Shown here in pieces: positions 46,170-56,014 of a DNA stretch of 64,000 bases. The notes beneath the pieces were generated by a model, which was given only the letters and a program-made list of their open reading frames with translations, was not told where the DNA came from and searched no databases. The translations under genes were made by a program, and so were the position numbers. Within the stretch, counting starts at the first letter, position 1. Each line of letters starts with the position of its first letter. Source of the DNA: Kordiimonadales bacterium IMCC3096 (GTDB lineage: Bacteria; Pseudomonadota; Alphaproteobacteria; Minwuiales; Minwuiaceae); NCBI GenBank assembly GCA_016865035.1, contig CP018227.1, positions 4,002,115-4,066,114 on the forward strand. The letters are read 5' to 3'.

Positions 46170-47906
46170 TCAGCGCAGGCTGACGTCCGGTGTCATCAGA
46201 CGGGTACCGGCCTCGGCCGCCAGATATTCCCTCAGCTTCTCGACACTGATTTCGGGCTTGCCGGTCGCGACAGCCGCGAAATCGCCAAACCCTTCCTGAA
46301 CGGCCTCCAGGAACCGGTCTTGCGGTGAACCACCCGGGAACTCCACCAGATGAACTTCCCGCTCGGCCGCCACGCCAAGCCGCTGACGGATGATGCCAAG
46401 TGCGGTTTCGAGTCCACCGGTGGCATCGACCAGCTTGCGCCCGAACGCCTGTGAACCGGTCCAGATCCGCCCTTGGGCGGCAGCCTCGACCTGAACCTCC
46501 GGCAGCTTGCGGGCTTCACCCACCAGATCCTTGAAGGTTGCGTAGATTTCGTCCACGCGACGCGCCAGGCGGTCCTGCTGGTCTGCGGTGAACGGCGCAA
46601 AGGGTGAGAACATCGCGGCATTGCGGTCACTGCGCACGATCTCGAAGCGGACGCCGTAGTCTTCCAGCAGATCAGCCACCACGACCTTCCCGCTGATCAC
46701 GCCGATCGATCCGGTGATGGTGGAGGGATGCGCGACGATGGCATCGGCCCCGATGGCGATGAGATAGCCCCCGGAACCGGCAACATTGCCCATGGATGCG
46801 ACGATGGGCTTGTCGATTTCCCGCATGACCGCACGGATGGCATCGGAAGCGCCGTAGGCCCCGCCGGGACTGTCGATCCGGATCAGGATGGCATCGATCT
46901 CCGGTTGATCCGCAGCGGCCTGAAGCTCCTCGATCAGTTGCCCGTCGGTTATGACACCGCCGCTGAATCCGCCACCTTCACCGCCCATGATCTGGCCGGT
47001 CGCCGTGATCAGGGCAACTTTCGGCGCGCCCGCGTCCAGCGGATGGGCGAGTTCGGGCAGGTAGGTGGCGAAATCGATCTGTCCGCCGTCGCTTGCTGCC
47101 CCGGCACGATGAAACACGCGGGCATAGTCGGCACGATCCACCAGACCGCCGGCGAGGGCAGCCGCCGGGTTCAGCAGCGCCTCAGCCACCAGGACCCGGA
47201 CCTGTTCCGTGTCCAGCCCCCTGCCCGCAGCAATGTCGTTCAGGGCGGAGCGGTGAACATCCGCAACCAGCTCCGCAAAGGCCGCGCGCACCGGACCCTG
47301 CATCTCGCGGCGACGGATGAAGTCGGCAGCGGTCTTGTAGTCCCGGCGGGCCTCGATCTGCGGGCTGATTCCCAGGTCATCGGCCAGTTCCCCCGCATAG
47401 GGCATTTCCAGCGCGACACCAATGACAGCGAACTCTCCGGATGGCGACATCCAGATCTCGTCGAAACCACTGGCAAGACGATAACGTGCGAGATCATAGC
47501 TCTCGGCGAACACCCGCGCGGGTTTCCCGGCTTCCCGGAAACGCCGGATGGCGGGCAGCAGCGCCTCCACATCCGTCTGGCCCAGGTTGGCCAGCGAAAG
47601 ATCCATGTCGAGCGCCCGGATACGGCTGTCCTGCGCTGCACGGTCCAGCACCCGCACCAGTCGGGTCAGCGTCATCGCGTCGCCGCGCACGAAACGGGCA
47701 AAGTCACCACTGGACGGCTTCTCTGGCAGGTCCCCGACAATCGCGATATCCAGCAGAGCACTGTCGGGCAGCTCCTCGTCGGCCTGCTCCCAGGGTGCGA
47801 GGGTCAACGTGGCAACGATTCCCGCGACGACCAGCAGTCCGATCACGAAGACGCCTGCCTTCAGGAACAGCCAGATACCCCTCAGGAACCGCCCGACAAA
47901 TCCCAT
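46170..47906 (-). CDS. sppA: Signal peptide peptidase SppA (67K type)
   Basis: A 578-residue two-domain protease near the length of the E. coli 67K form. A membrane anchor spans about residues 10-33. The general-base lysine lies in EARRDYKTAADFIRRREM of the N-terminal half and the nucleophile serine in MGNVAGSGGYLIAIGADAI of the C-terminal half. It degrades cleaved signal peptides in the inner membrane. Last gene of fabI-aroC-AhpD-like-sppA. Confidence 0.93.
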   Translation of the reverse strand: MGFVGRFLRGIWLFLKAGVFVIGLLVVAGIVATLTLAPWEQADEELPDSALLDIAIVGDLPEKPSSGDFARFVRGDAMTLTRLVRVLDRAAQDSRIRALDMDLSLANLGQTDVEALLPAIRRFREAGKPARVFAESYDLARYRLASGFDEIWMSPSGEFAVIGVALEMPYAGELADDLGISPQIEARRDYKTAADFIRRREMQGPVRAAFAELVADVHRSALNDIAAGRGLDTEQVRVLVAEALLNPAAALAGGLVDRADYARVFHRAGAASDGGQIDFATYLPELAHPLDAGAPKVALITATGQIMGGEGGGFSGGVITDGQLIEELQAAADQPEIDAILIRIDSPGGAYGASDAIRAVMREIDKPIVASMGNVAGSGGYLIAIGADAIVAHPSTITGSIGVISGKVVVADLLEDYGVRFEIVRSDRNAAMFSPFAPFTADQQDRLARRVDEIYATFKDLVGEARKLPEVQVEAAAQGRIWTGSQAFGRKLVDATGGLETALGIIRQRLGVAAEREVHLVEFPGGSPQDRFLEAVQEGFGDFAAVATGKPEISVEKLREYLAAEAGTRLMTPDVSLR

Positions 47907-47910
47907 GGGT

Positions 47911-48489
47911 TCAGCGCGCCTGCGCGTGGTATTCGCGGTTGGGCATCATGTCGATGGCGCTCGCCATGCGATTGGTCATGTTGTAGAAGGCCGCGGTCGC
48001 CGAGATGTCCCAGATATCGCGGTCCGTGAACCCGGCGTCGCGCAGGGCCTGGCGGTCGCTGTCTTCCATCTTCTGCGGTGTTTCTGTCAGCTTCGTCGCG
48101 AAATCCAGCATGGCCTTCTGCTTCGGCGGCAGGTCTGCGGCGCGATAGTTCATCACCATCAGTTCGCCCAGCGCCGGATCACCGGAGAGCTGGCGTACGG
48201 CGGCACCATGTGCGGTCAGGCAATAGAAGCACTTGTTCACGGAACTGACGGCGACGGCGATCATCTCGCGCTCCAGCTTCGTCAGGCCGGATTCGCCCAG
48301 CATCAGGTCGTTGTACATGGCGGTGAAGGCATCCAGCTTCGCCGCGTCGAAGGAATAGGTGGCGAGCACGTTCGGCACCATCCCGAGCTTTTCCCGGCAG
48401 ATCTCGAAATACTTCCGGGTCCGCTCCGGCAGTTCCGCATCGCTCGGCACCGGCACATCAAGTGCGTGTACGTAATCAGGCTGGGACAT
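47911..48489 (-). CDS. AhpD-like/carboxymuconolactone decarboxylase-family peroxidase-related protein
   Basis: A 192-residue helical protein with the AhpD core: KLEREMIAVAVSSVNKCFYCLTAHGAAVR, holding the redox CxxC (C-F-Y-C) and its conserved His. The longer length and the sequence ERTRKYFEICREKLGMVPNVLATYSF are typical of the peroxidase-related (YciW-like) subgroup. It is likely to reduce peroxides through the cysteines. Lies 5 bases after aroC and 4 before sppA. Confidence 0.88.
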   Translation of the reverse strand: MSQPDYVHALDVPVPSDAELPERTRKYFEICREKLGMVPNVLATYSFDAAKLDAFTAMYNDLMLGESGLTKLEREMIAVAVSSVNKCFYCLTAHGAAVRQLSGDPALGELMVMNYRAADLPPKQKAMLDFATKLTETPQKMEDSDRQALRDAGFTDRDIWDISATAAFYNMTNRMASAIDMMPNREYHAQAR

Positions 48490-48494
48490 GTCCC

Positions 48495-49583
48495 CTACTC
48501 CCCTTCGGATGGTGTCTGGTTCTGCGCACGGGCGCGCAGCAGATGGTCGGCCAGCACGATGGCCATCATCGCCTCCCCTACCGGCACCGCGCGGATGCCG
48601 ACGCAGGGGTCGTGGCGACCCTTGGTGATGATCTCGGTATCATTGCCGCCAGTATCAACCGTCTGTCGCGGTTGCAGGATGGAGGAAGTCGGCTTGACCG
48701 CGAAGCGACAGACAATCGGCTGACCGGTCGAGATGCCGCCCAGGATGCCGCCCGCATGGTTCGAAAGGAACGCCGGCGCGCCATCCCGCATGCGCATCTC
48801 GTCGGCATTCTCCTCGCCGGTCAGGGCAGCGGCCGCAAACCCCTCCCCGATCTCGACCCCCTTCACGGCGTTGATCGACATCATGGCGGAGGCCAGATCC
48901 TGATCCAGCTTGCCGTAGATGGGCGCACCAAGTCCGGCAGGCAGCCCCTCCGCCACCACCTCGATCACCGCGCCGACCGAACTGCCCGCCTTGCGGATAC
49001 CGTCCAGATAGGTCTCCCAGCGTTCCGCCGTCTGCGGATCGGGACACCAGAACGGGTTGCGGTCGACCACGTCCCAGTCCCAGGCGTCGCGGTCGATGGC
49101 GATGTCGCCAACCTGCACCAGCGCGCCACGCACACTGACACCGGGACCCAGCACCTTGCGGGCCACGGCACCGGCGGCAACGCGCGATGCCGTCTCCCGC
49201 GCCGAAGAGCGTCCGCCGCCGCGATAGTCGCGGATGCCGTACTTGGTCATGTAGGTGAAGTCGGCATGCCCTGGGCGATACTTGCCGCTGATGTCGGAGT
49301 AGTCCTTCGAGCGTTGGTCCACGTTCTCGATCATCAGGCTGATCGGCGTCCCCGTGGTCTGCCCCTCGAACACCCCCGACAGAATCCGGACAGCGTCCGG
49401 TTCCCGCCGTTGGGTGGTGAAGCGGTTCTGGCCCGGACGGCGACGGTCGAGCCAGACCTGAATGTCGGCTTCATCCAGCGCGATCAGCGGCGGACAGCCG
49501 TCAACCACACACCCCAGGGCGGGGCCATGGCTCTCCCCCCAGGTTGTCATCCGGAAAAGGTGACCGAAACTGTTGTGTGACAT
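48495..49583 (-). CDS. aroC: Chorismate synthase
   Basis: A 362-residue FMN enzyme catalysing the last shikimate step, EPSP to chorismate. Signatures: [28 protein letters not shown]-like [16 protein letters not shown], and [22 protein letters not shown]. Normal length. It supplies the chorismate mutase encoded elsewhere in the window. Placed 13 bases after fabI. Confidence 0.97.
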   Translation of the reverse strand: MSHNSFGHLFRMTTWGESHGPALGCVVDGCPPLIALDEADIQVWLDRRRPGQNRFTTQRREPDAVRILSGVFEGQTTGTPISLMIENVDQRSKDYSDISGKYRPGHADFTYMTKYGIRDYRGGGRSSARETASRVAAGAVARKVLGPGVSVRGALVQVGDIAIDRDAWDWDVVDRNPFWCPDPQTAERWETYLDGIRKAGSSVGAVIEVVAEGLPAGLGAPIYGKLDQDLASAMMSINAVKGVEIGEGFAAAALTGEENADEMRMRDGAPAFLSNHAGGILGGISTGQPIVCRFAVKPTSSILQPRQTVDTGGNDTEIITKGRHDPCVGIRAVPVGEAMMAIVLADHLLRARAQNQTPSEGE

Positions 49584-49596
49584 GGAACCGGTAGCG

Positions 49597-50406
49597 TCAG
49601 GCGGTCATGTCGGGCGCATCGACGGCCTTCATGCCCACCACGTGATAACCCGAATCGACGTGCAGGACCTCTCCGGTCACGCCCTCACCCAGGTGACTGA
49701 TCAGGAACAGTGCGGAATTGCCGACCTGTTCGATGGTGACATTGCGCTTCAGGGGCGCATTCAGTTCGTTCCAGCGCAGGATCTGGCGGAAGTCGCCGAT
49801 GCCGGAAGCAGCCAGGGTCTTGATCGGGCCTGCCGAAATCGCGTTGACCCGGATATTCTTCGGCCCCAGATCAACCGCCAGATAGCGCACGCTCGCCTCC
49901 AGCGCCGCCTTGGCCACGCCCATGACGTTGTAATGCGGCATCACCCGTTCGGCGCCGTAGTAGGTCAGCGTGACCATGCTGCCGCCATCGGTCATCAGTG
50001 GTTCGGCACGGTTGGCGATCGCCGTGAAGGAATAGCAGCTGATCAGCATCGAATTGCGGAAGTTCCCGGCGCTGGTATCCACATAGCGCCCTTTCAGTTC
50101 GTCCTTGTCCGCATAGGCGATCGCGTGAATGACGAAGTCGAGCTTGCCCCACTTCCGTTCGATCTCGGCGAACAGATCGTTGATGCTGCCCTCATCCGTC
50201 ACGTCGCACGGCATGACGAAATCACAGTCGATGGACTGGGCCAGTGGCACGACACGCCGTTTCAGCGCATCCCCCTGATAGGTGAAGGCCAGTTCGGCGC
50301 CAGCATCCGCTGCCGCGCGGGCGATCCCCCAGGCGATGGAGCGATCGTTCGCGACACCCATGATCAGGCCCTTCTTGCCGGCCATCAGCCCCGTGCTGTT
50401 ACTCAT
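49597..50406 (-). CDS. fabI: Enoyl-[acyl-carrier-protein] reductase (NADH) FabI
   Basis: A 269-residue SDR-type enzyme, final step of each fatty-acid elongation cycle. [21 protein letters not shown] is the FabI nucleotide-binding start and [25 protein letters not shown] carries Tyr-x6-Lys (YNVMGVAK). I chose ATG 50406 ([13 protein letters not shown]); the frame is open 23 codons further upstream without similarity. First gene of the operon, divergent from the YihY gene. Confidence 0.96.
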   Translation of the reverse strand: MSNSTGLMAGKKGLIMGVANDRSIAWGIARAAADAGAELAFTYQGDALKRRVVPLAQSIDCDFVMPCDVTDEGSINDLFAEIERKWGKLDFVIHAIAYADKDELKGRYVDTSAGNFRNSMLISCYSFTAIANRAEPLMTDGGSMVTLTYYGAERVMPHYNVMGVAKAALEASVRYLAVDLGPKNIRVNAISAGPIKTLAASGIGDFRQILRWNELNAPLKRNVTIEQVGNSALFLISHLGEGVTGEVLHVDSGYHVVGMKAVDAPDMTA

Positions 50407-50541
50407 TCCGCTCAAAGCCCCTCGACTGTCGGTGATGCAGAACGCAAGGTATCCGCTATCTTCGCGACAGGCCACCCGCGCGCAACCGTGCCCTGGTGAC
50501 CGTCGGATTCGTCCGTTAACGACTTCGGGGACTTATAAGCA

Positions 50542-51807
50542 GTGGATCGTGAAAAGGCCATCCATCAGGCAACCTACGCGCTGAAGGAAGCAGGCGGATT
50601 TTCCCGCTATGTCCTGACGCGCTTCGGTGACAACAACCTGACCCAGGTCGCGGGCGCGCTCACCTTCACGACCCTGCTGGCGATGGTGCCACTGATGGCG
50701 ATCTGCTTCGCCATTCTGGCTGCCTTCCCGGCGTTCGACGGCATGGAGGCAAAGCTCGAGTCGTTCATCTTCGAGAATTTCGTACCCCATGCCAACGACG
50801 TGGTGCGCGAATATCTGGGGACCTTCCGCCAGAACGTCGGCAAGCTTTCCGCTGTCGCCATTGTCGGCCTGATCGTTACCGCGGTCATGCTGCTGGTAAC
50901 GATCGAAGGGACCTTCAACCGGATCTTCCGGGTGGTGCGACGCCGGGGAATCGTCACGCGGCTGCTGTCCTTCTGGGCACTGCTGACCGTCGGCCCGATC
51001 CTGTTCCTGCTCAGCCTGACCCTGACCAGCGCATTGTTCGCGATGGCGAACAGTACCGGCGCGCAGGAAATCAGCTTCGTCGTCAACCGGCTTGCCCGCC
51101 TGGTGCCGCTTGTCCTGGCCTTCGGGGGCTACCTGACCCTGTTCGTGGTCCTTCCCAACCGGCATGTCCTGCTGCGGGATGCGGCTGTCGGGGCAATCTT
51201 TTCGGCGGTGCTGTTCGAATCGCTGAAGGCGGGTTTCGGCCTCTACATCACGGCGTTTCCGACCTATCAGGCAATCTATGGCGCGATCTCGGTGCTGCCG
51301 ATCCTGCTGCTGTGGATATGGCTGGTCTGGATCGTGACCCTGGCCGGAGCCTCCATCACGGCGGCAATGCCGGAATGGCAGGGCCGAGGCAGCGTCGATC
51401 TCGACCGCGCGCCCCGTGTCGGGCGGCTGGCCATGGCGGTGGAGATCCTGCGTCTGCTGCGGAAGGTGCATCCGTCCGGCGAGAGCGTGCGCACCCAGGC
51501 GTTCATCCGCCGCATCCGGACAGCGCCGAACCTGATGGAAACGATGCTGTCGCAGCTGGAGAAGACCGGCTATGTCGCCGAAACCCGGCGCGGTCGATGG
51601 GTGCTGGCGCGGGAACTGGACGGTCTGACGCTCTACGACCTGATGCTGGCGCTCAAGGTCCAGACCAGCCAGCCGCTGGTTGCCGGCAGCGTTGTCGCCG
51701 GGCTGGAGGATGTGGTCGATTCCTCCATCGCCAGCGAGCGGCAGACCTTCGATATCCCGCTGAAGGAAATTCTCGACGGCGGCGGGGCGACGCCGGTGAA
51801 GACCTGA
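50542..51807 (+). CDS. YihY/BrkB-family membrane protein with winged-helix tail
   Basis: A 421-residue protein starting with GTG. Six helices lie within residues about 35-275; marks are DNNLTQVAGALTFTTLLAMVPL, PILFLLSLTLTSALF, GAIFSAVLFESLKAGFGLYI and YGAISVLPILLLWIWLVW. The cytoplasmic tail (about 285-421) looks like a winged helix. The family was once called RNase BN; a role in transport is suspected but unproven. No partner gene nearby. Confidence 0.88.
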   Translation: MDREKAIHQATYALKEAGGFSRYVLTRFGDNNLTQVAGALTFTTLLAMVPLMAICFAILAAFPAFDGMEAKLESFIFENFVPHANDVVREYLGTFRQNVGKLSAVAIVGLIVTAVMLLVTIEGTFNRIFRVVRRRGIVTRLLSFWALLTVGPILFLLSLTLTSALFAMANSTGAQEISFVVNRLARLVPLVLAFGGYLTLFVVLPNRHVLLRDAAVGAIFSAVLFESLKAGFGLYITAFPTYQAIYGAISVLPILLLWIWLVWIVTLAGASITAAMPEWQGRGSVDLDRAPRVGRLAMAVEILRLLRKVHPSGESVRTQAFIRRIRTAPNLMETMLSQLEKTGYVAETRRGRWVLARELDGLTLYDLMLALKVQTSQPLVAGSVVAGLEDVVDSSIASERQTFDIPLKEILDGGGATPVKT

Positions 51808-51898
51808 GCGTGATGAGGTTCTGGACCCGATTGTCCGAAGTCGATAGAAGTCGCGCCAGCAGCGCGCGGGACAATCACGGATCGGCAAGCACACGACG

Positions 51899-53752
51899 AT
51901 GACGGCCTCTGCCTCCCTTCCACACCAGTCCCTGCAATACCGGCCTGCCATCGACGGCTTGCGTACCATCGCGGTGCTGTCAGTCGTGATCTTTCCCTTT
52001 CAGCGTGACTGGCTGCCCGGCGGGTTCGTCGGAGTGGACATCTTCTTTGTCATCTCCGGCTTTCTGATCACCCGCATCCTGGCGGTGGAGATCGTTACCG
52101 GCGACTTCTCGCTCGGTCGCTTCTACAAGCGCCGCATCGCCCGCATCATGCCGGCATTCATGGTCGTGCTGGTGGCAACCGCAATCGGGGCGCTGTTCAT
52201 CTATACGGACCGGGACATTGCCTCGCTTGGCGCCAACATCGTTGCCGCCGCCTTCTCGGTCATCAATGTCAAGCTGCTGCTGCAGGGCGACTATTTCACC
52301 CTCTCCGCACTCGCACAGCCCCTGCTGCACTATTGGTCGCTGGCAGTGGAAGAACAGTACTATCTCGTGTTTCCGCTGCTGCTGTTCGGGTTCTCCCGAC
52401 TGACGAAGGGCATGTTGCTGGGGACGCTGGCGCTGCTGATCGCCAGCCTCGTCGGCTGCATCCTGCTGACGCCGGTTAACAATGAAGCCGCATTCTACCT
52501 GTTGCCGACGCGTGCCTGGGAACTGCTGGGCGGTTCGCTGCTGGGTGTGGTCGCGTTCGAGCGCTGGCAGGCTCCGCGTCCCATATCGACCCTGATCAGC
52601 CTGGCGGGCATTGCCGCAATTGCCCTGGCCTTCGCGATCATCCATGAAGGTCCCGAATTTCCGGGCATCCAGGCCATTCTGCCGGTCATCGCCACAATGC
52701 TGCTGATCTCCCAGGCCCATGTCGCGGACAATCCGGTAAACCGGACACTTTCCCTGAAGCCCTGCGTCTGGATCGGCAAGCTTTCCTATTCGATCTATCT
52801 CTGCCACTGGCCGATCTTCTCCCTTGTCGGCTATGCGATGTTCCTGGCGGACCCCACCCTGACGGCACTTGTGAAGATCGGGATACTGATCGTGGCCGCC
52901 ATCTCGCTGCATTACCTGGTGGAACGCCCGATGCGCCGGCTGATCAATGGCTGGCGCGGCAACCTGGCCGTGTTCGGCGCAACCCTGGTGGTCGTGGCGC
53001 TCGCCGCGCTTGGCGGATACCAGATGCGCCAAACCTGGTATCCGGCAGCCGATGCCGACCGGATCGCGAGCGGTGGATTGTTCATCGACCATGGCGGTGA
53101 CCGGACAGTCACCCTGATCGGTGACAGCCATGCGGCCATGTATGCGCGCACACTGAACCGGGTCACCTCCGAACTGGGCGTGAACCTGCGGGTACTGGCC
53201 AGTCCGTCACGCAACCATCTGCCGGGGGCGCAGGCTTCGCTCTGGCCCGACATTCAAAGGGCGATCGAGGACTATCCCCCCGATGTCGTGATCATGACCC
53301 ACAAGTGGTCGTTCATGCTGGCGCCCGGCAGTCCGGCGCTGTGCGAGAGCCTGCGGTTCCTGGTGCCCAGGACAGGACAGGTCATCCTGCTGACCCAGCC
53401 TCCGTACCTGCCCTTCTCCGCGCCGAGAGAGGTCGTGAGCAGGGACAACCAGGGTCCCTTTCTCGAGCCGGAGAACATCCATGAACTGCGCATCACGGGC
53501 AATCGGTCGGTCCGCGCGGCGGTCGGCGCAGGGGTCGCCGTGGTCGATGTGGCACCTCTGTTCGAAGGCGAGGGGCGGGTCATCCGCGCGCTGAATGCAG
53601 ATGGCGCCCTGCTCTACCAGGATGCGCACCACCTGTCGGATGCCGGAACCCGAATTCTGCATGACCGGTTCACGCAAGCGATCAGGGAGGCGCTGGAACG
53701 GTCTCCAGACGCCATCGCCCCCGCCTCGCCATGCCTGAGCAGCGGCGACTGA
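51899..53752 (+). CDS. OafA-type O-acyltransferase with SGNH domain
   Basis: A 617-residue two-part enzyme. Residues about 10-365 are an acyltransferase-3 membrane domain of ten or so helices (GVDIFFVISGFLITRIL, HYWSLAVEEQYYLVFPLLL, LSYSIYLCHWPIF). Residues about 400-610 form a periplasmic SGNH domain: TLIGDSHAAMYARTLN (nucleophile Ser) and DAHHLSDAGTRIL (Asp-x-x-His). Such enzymes acetylate O-antigen or other surface sugars. It is encoded far from the glycan genes at the left edge. Confidence 0.92.
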   Translation: MTASASLPHQSLQYRPAIDGLRTIAVLSVVIFPFQRDWLPGGFVGVDIFFVISGFLITRILAVEIVTGDFSLGRFYKRRIARIMPAFMVVLVATAIGALFIYTDRDIASLGANIVAAAFSVINVKLLLQGDYFTLSALAQPLLHYWSLAVEEQYYLVFPLLLFGFSRLTKGMLLGTLALLIASLVGCILLTPVNNEAAFYLLPTRAWELLGGSLLGVVAFERWQAPRPISTLISLAGIAAIALAFAIIHEGPEFPGIQAILPVIATMLLISQAHVADNPVNRTLSLKPCVWIGKLSYSIYLCHWPIFSLVGYAMFLADPTLTALVKIGILIVAAISLHYLVERPMRRLINGWRGNLAVFGATLVVVALAALGGYQMRQTWYPAADADRIASGGLFIDHGGDRTVTLIGDSHAAMYARTLNRVTSELGVNLRVLASPSRNHLPGAQASLWPDIQRAIEDYPPDVVIMTHKWSFMLAPGSPALCESLRFLVPRTGQVILLTQPPYLPFSAPREVVSRDNQGPFLEPENIHELRITGNRSVRAAVGAGVAVVDVAPLFEGEGRVIRALNADGALLYQDAHHLSDAGTRILHDRFTQAIREALERSPDAIAPASPCLSSGD

Positions 53753-53841
53753 TCGCATTCAGCGACCTTGCCCGCGACAGTTGGCTCGGCATAGATTGCC
53801 CGTCGTATTCCAGAACATATCGCGCATCCGGGGAGGATCAG

Positions 53842-55341
53842 ATGGACAGGGTTGGACATTTCATTGGCGGCAAGCATGTCGCCGGAACTTCAGGTCGGTT
53901 CCATCCGGTCTTCAACCCGACGCTGGGTGAGCAGTCGAAGGAGGTGGCGCTGGCGAGCCGTGCCGAGATGGATGCGGCGATCAGCAATGCGCAGGCAGCC
54001 TTTCCGGAATGGTCGGCCAAGTCGCCGATCCACCGCGCACGCGTGATGTTCAAGTACAAGGAACTGATCGAACAGAACATGCAGGAGCTGGGCGAACTGC
54101 TGGCGTCCGAGCATGGCAAGACTGTCCCCGACGCCAAGGGCTCCGTGCAGCGCGGGCTGGAAGTCGTCGAGTTCGCCTGTGGCATTCCGCATCTGCTGAA
54201 GGGCGAATATTCCGACAGCGTCGCCACCGGCATCGACCTCTATTCCATGCGCCAGCCGCTGGGTGTCGTCTCCGGCATCACGCCGTTCAATTTCCCGGCC
54301 ATGGTGCCGATGTGGATGTTCGCGGTCGCCATCGCCTGCGGCAACACCTTCATCCTGAAGCCGTCGGAGAAGGACCCGAGTGTCCCCATGCGCCTGGCCG
54401 AACTGATGCTGGAGGCCGGTGCCCCTCCGGGTGTGCTGAATGTCGTCAATGGTGACAAGGAATCGGTCGATGCGATCCTCGAAGATCCGCGCATCCAGGC
54501 CGTCAGCTTCGTCGGCTCCACGCCGATTGCCCATTATGTCTACAAGAAGGCCGCAGAGGCCGGCAAGCGCTGCCAGGCGATGGGTGGTGCCAAGAACCAC
54601 ATGATCGTCATGCCCGACGCGGACATGGATCAGGCGTCCGACGCGCTGATCGGTTCCGCCTATGGCTCCGCCGGTGAACGCTGCATGGCGATCTCCGTCG
54701 CCGTGCCGGTCGGTCAGGAAGCGGCCGAGGCCCTGATGGCCAGCCTGCGCCCGAAGGTGGAGACGCTGAAGGTCGGTCCCTCGACCGATCCGGACGCCCA
54801 TTTCGGCCCTCTGGTGACGGCGGAGCATCGCGAGAAGGTGCTTTCCTACGTCAATCTGGGTATCGAGGAAGGGGCCGACCTGGTGGTCGATGGCCGCGAC
54901 TTCCGCATGCAGGGCTACGAGAGCGGCTACTTCATGGGCGGCTGCCTGTTCGACAACGTGAAGCCGGACATGCGCATCTACAAGGAAGAGATCTTCGGCC
55001 CCGTGCTGTCGGTCGTCCGCGCCAATGATTTCGATGAGGCGCTGGCCCTGCCCTCCGACCATGAGTTCGGCAACGGCGTGTCGATCTTCACCCACAACGG
55101 CGATGCCGCGCGCGACTTCGCCCGCCGTGTCCAGGTCGGCATGGTCGGCGTCAACGTTCCGATCCCGGTGCCGCTGTCGTTCCACACCTTCGGTGGCTGG
55201 AAGAACTCGGCCTTCGGCGACACCAACCAGCATGGCCCCGAGGGCGTGAAGTTCTACACCAAGATCAAGACGGTCACGAGCCGCTGGCCCGGCGGCAACA
55301 AGATCGGCCCGGACTTCACGATCCCGACCGTGAAGGCCTGA
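53842..55341 (+). CDS. mmsA: Methylmalonate-semialdehyde dehydrogenase (acylating)
   Basis: A 499-residue CoA-dependent aldehyde dehydrogenase of valine and inositol breakdown. PLGVVSGITPFNFPAMVPMWMF, KPSEKDPSVPMRLAELMLEAG, the nucleophile Cys in GSAYGSAGERCMAISVAV, and FGDTNQHGPEGVKFYTKIKT are MmsA marks. ATG 53842 follows GGGGAGGATC; the open frame reaches back to 53731 inside the acyltransferase gene but that part is not conserved. Valine-pathway partner genes are not next to it. Confidence 0.95.
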   Translation: MDRVGHFIGGKHVAGTSGRFHPVFNPTLGEQSKEVALASRAEMDAAISNAQAAFPEWSAKSPIHRARVMFKYKELIEQNMQELGELLASEHGKTVPDAKGSVQRGLEVVEFACGIPHLLKGEYSDSVATGIDLYSMRQPLGVVSGITPFNFPAMVPMWMFAVAIACGNTFILKPSEKDPSVPMRLAELMLEAGAPPGVLNVVNGDKESVDAILEDPRIQAVSFVGSTPIAHYVYKKAAEAGKRCQAMGGAKNHMIVMPDADMDQASDALIGSAYGSAGERCMAISVAVPVGQEAAEALMASLRPKVETLKVGPSTDPDAHFGPLVTAEHREKVLSYVNLGIEEGADLVVDGRDFRMQGYESGYFMGGCLFDNVKPDMRIYKEEIFGPVLSVVRANDFDEALALPSDHEFGNGVSIFTHNGDAARDFARRVQVGMVGVNVPIPVPLSFHTFGGWKNSAFGDTNQHGPEGVKFYTKIKTVTSRWPGGNKIGPDFTIPTVKA

Positions 55342-55354
55342 TTCAGGTCTTCAA

Positions 55355-55389
55355 TCACCACGCCTGGTCCGTTGCACCAGGCGTGGTGA
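55355..55389 (+). terminator. Hairpin terminator after mmsA
   Basis: CACCACGCCTGGT (55356-55368) and ACCAGGCGTGGTG (55376-55388) are perfect complements with a 7-base loop, extended by one T-A pair, 14 bases after the mmsA stop. No T-run follows (AAACAG), so termination may be partial. Confidence 0.6.
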
Positions 55390-55420
55390 AACAGACGGTA
55401 CGAATGTGGAGAGATGCAGC

Positions 55421-56014
55421 ATGAGCCATTTCAGAACCGCCATGGTCGTGATGATCGGTCTTGCACTGCTGGCAGCGGGCGAGGCATCGGCGCACACGGG
55501 TGAAGGCCTTTCAGGCGGACTGATCAGCGGCTTCACCCATCCGATACTTGGCTGGGATCATGTCGTGGCCATGGTCGCGGTCGGCCTCTGGGGCGCATTC
55601 CTCGGCAAGCCCGCAATCTGGATCCTGCCGGTGGTGTTCCCGCTCGTGATGGCATTCGGCGGCGCACTCGGGGTTGCCGGCATTCCGGTACCGGCCGTGG
55701 AGGCGGGCATCGCCGTGTCAGGTATCGTCCTGGGGCTGCTGGTCGCGTTCGCCGTCAGGGCACCGCTGTGGATCGCAGCAGTCATCGTTGGCGTGTTCGC
55801 GATCTTCCATGGTCATGCGCACGGGACGGAACTGCCTGATGCGGCCAACCCGTTCGCATATGCACTGGGCTTCGTTGTCGGAACCGGGGTGCTGCACCTC
55901 GCGGGTATCCTGCTGGGCTTCGCCACTTCCATGCCGAAGGGTGCCTATATTGTCCGGGCAGCCGGTGTCGTGATTGCCGCGGTCGGCGGCGCATTCCTCG
56001 TCGGTATCGCTTGA
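55421..56014 (+). CDS. HupE/UreJ-family membrane protein
   Basis: A 197-residue protein with a cleavable signal peptide (ending EASA before HTGEG) and about six helices. TGEGLSGGLISGFTHPILGWDHVVAMVAVGLWGAFLG carries the hallmark His-Pro-x5-Asp-His metal motif (written HPILGWDH). Family members are nickel or cobalt permeases for hydrogenase or urease. No such enzyme is in the window. ATG 55421 follows GGAGAG. Its stop overlaps the next TTG start. Confidence 0.88.
   Translation: MSHFRTAMVVMIGLALLAAGEASAHTGEGLSGGLISGFTHPILGWDHVVAMVAVGLWGAFLGKPAIWILPVVFPLVMAFGGALGVAGIPVPAVEAGIAVSGIVLGLLVAFAVRAPLWIAAVIVGVFAIFHGHAHGTELPDAANPFAYALGFVVGTGVLHLAGILLGFATSMPKGAYIVRAAGVVIAAVGGAFLVGIA

Noticed and set aside
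53731-53841. N-terminal extension of mmsA
   Set aside because: It overlaps the acyltransferase gene and is not dehydrogenase-like; GGGGAGGATC supports ATG 53842.
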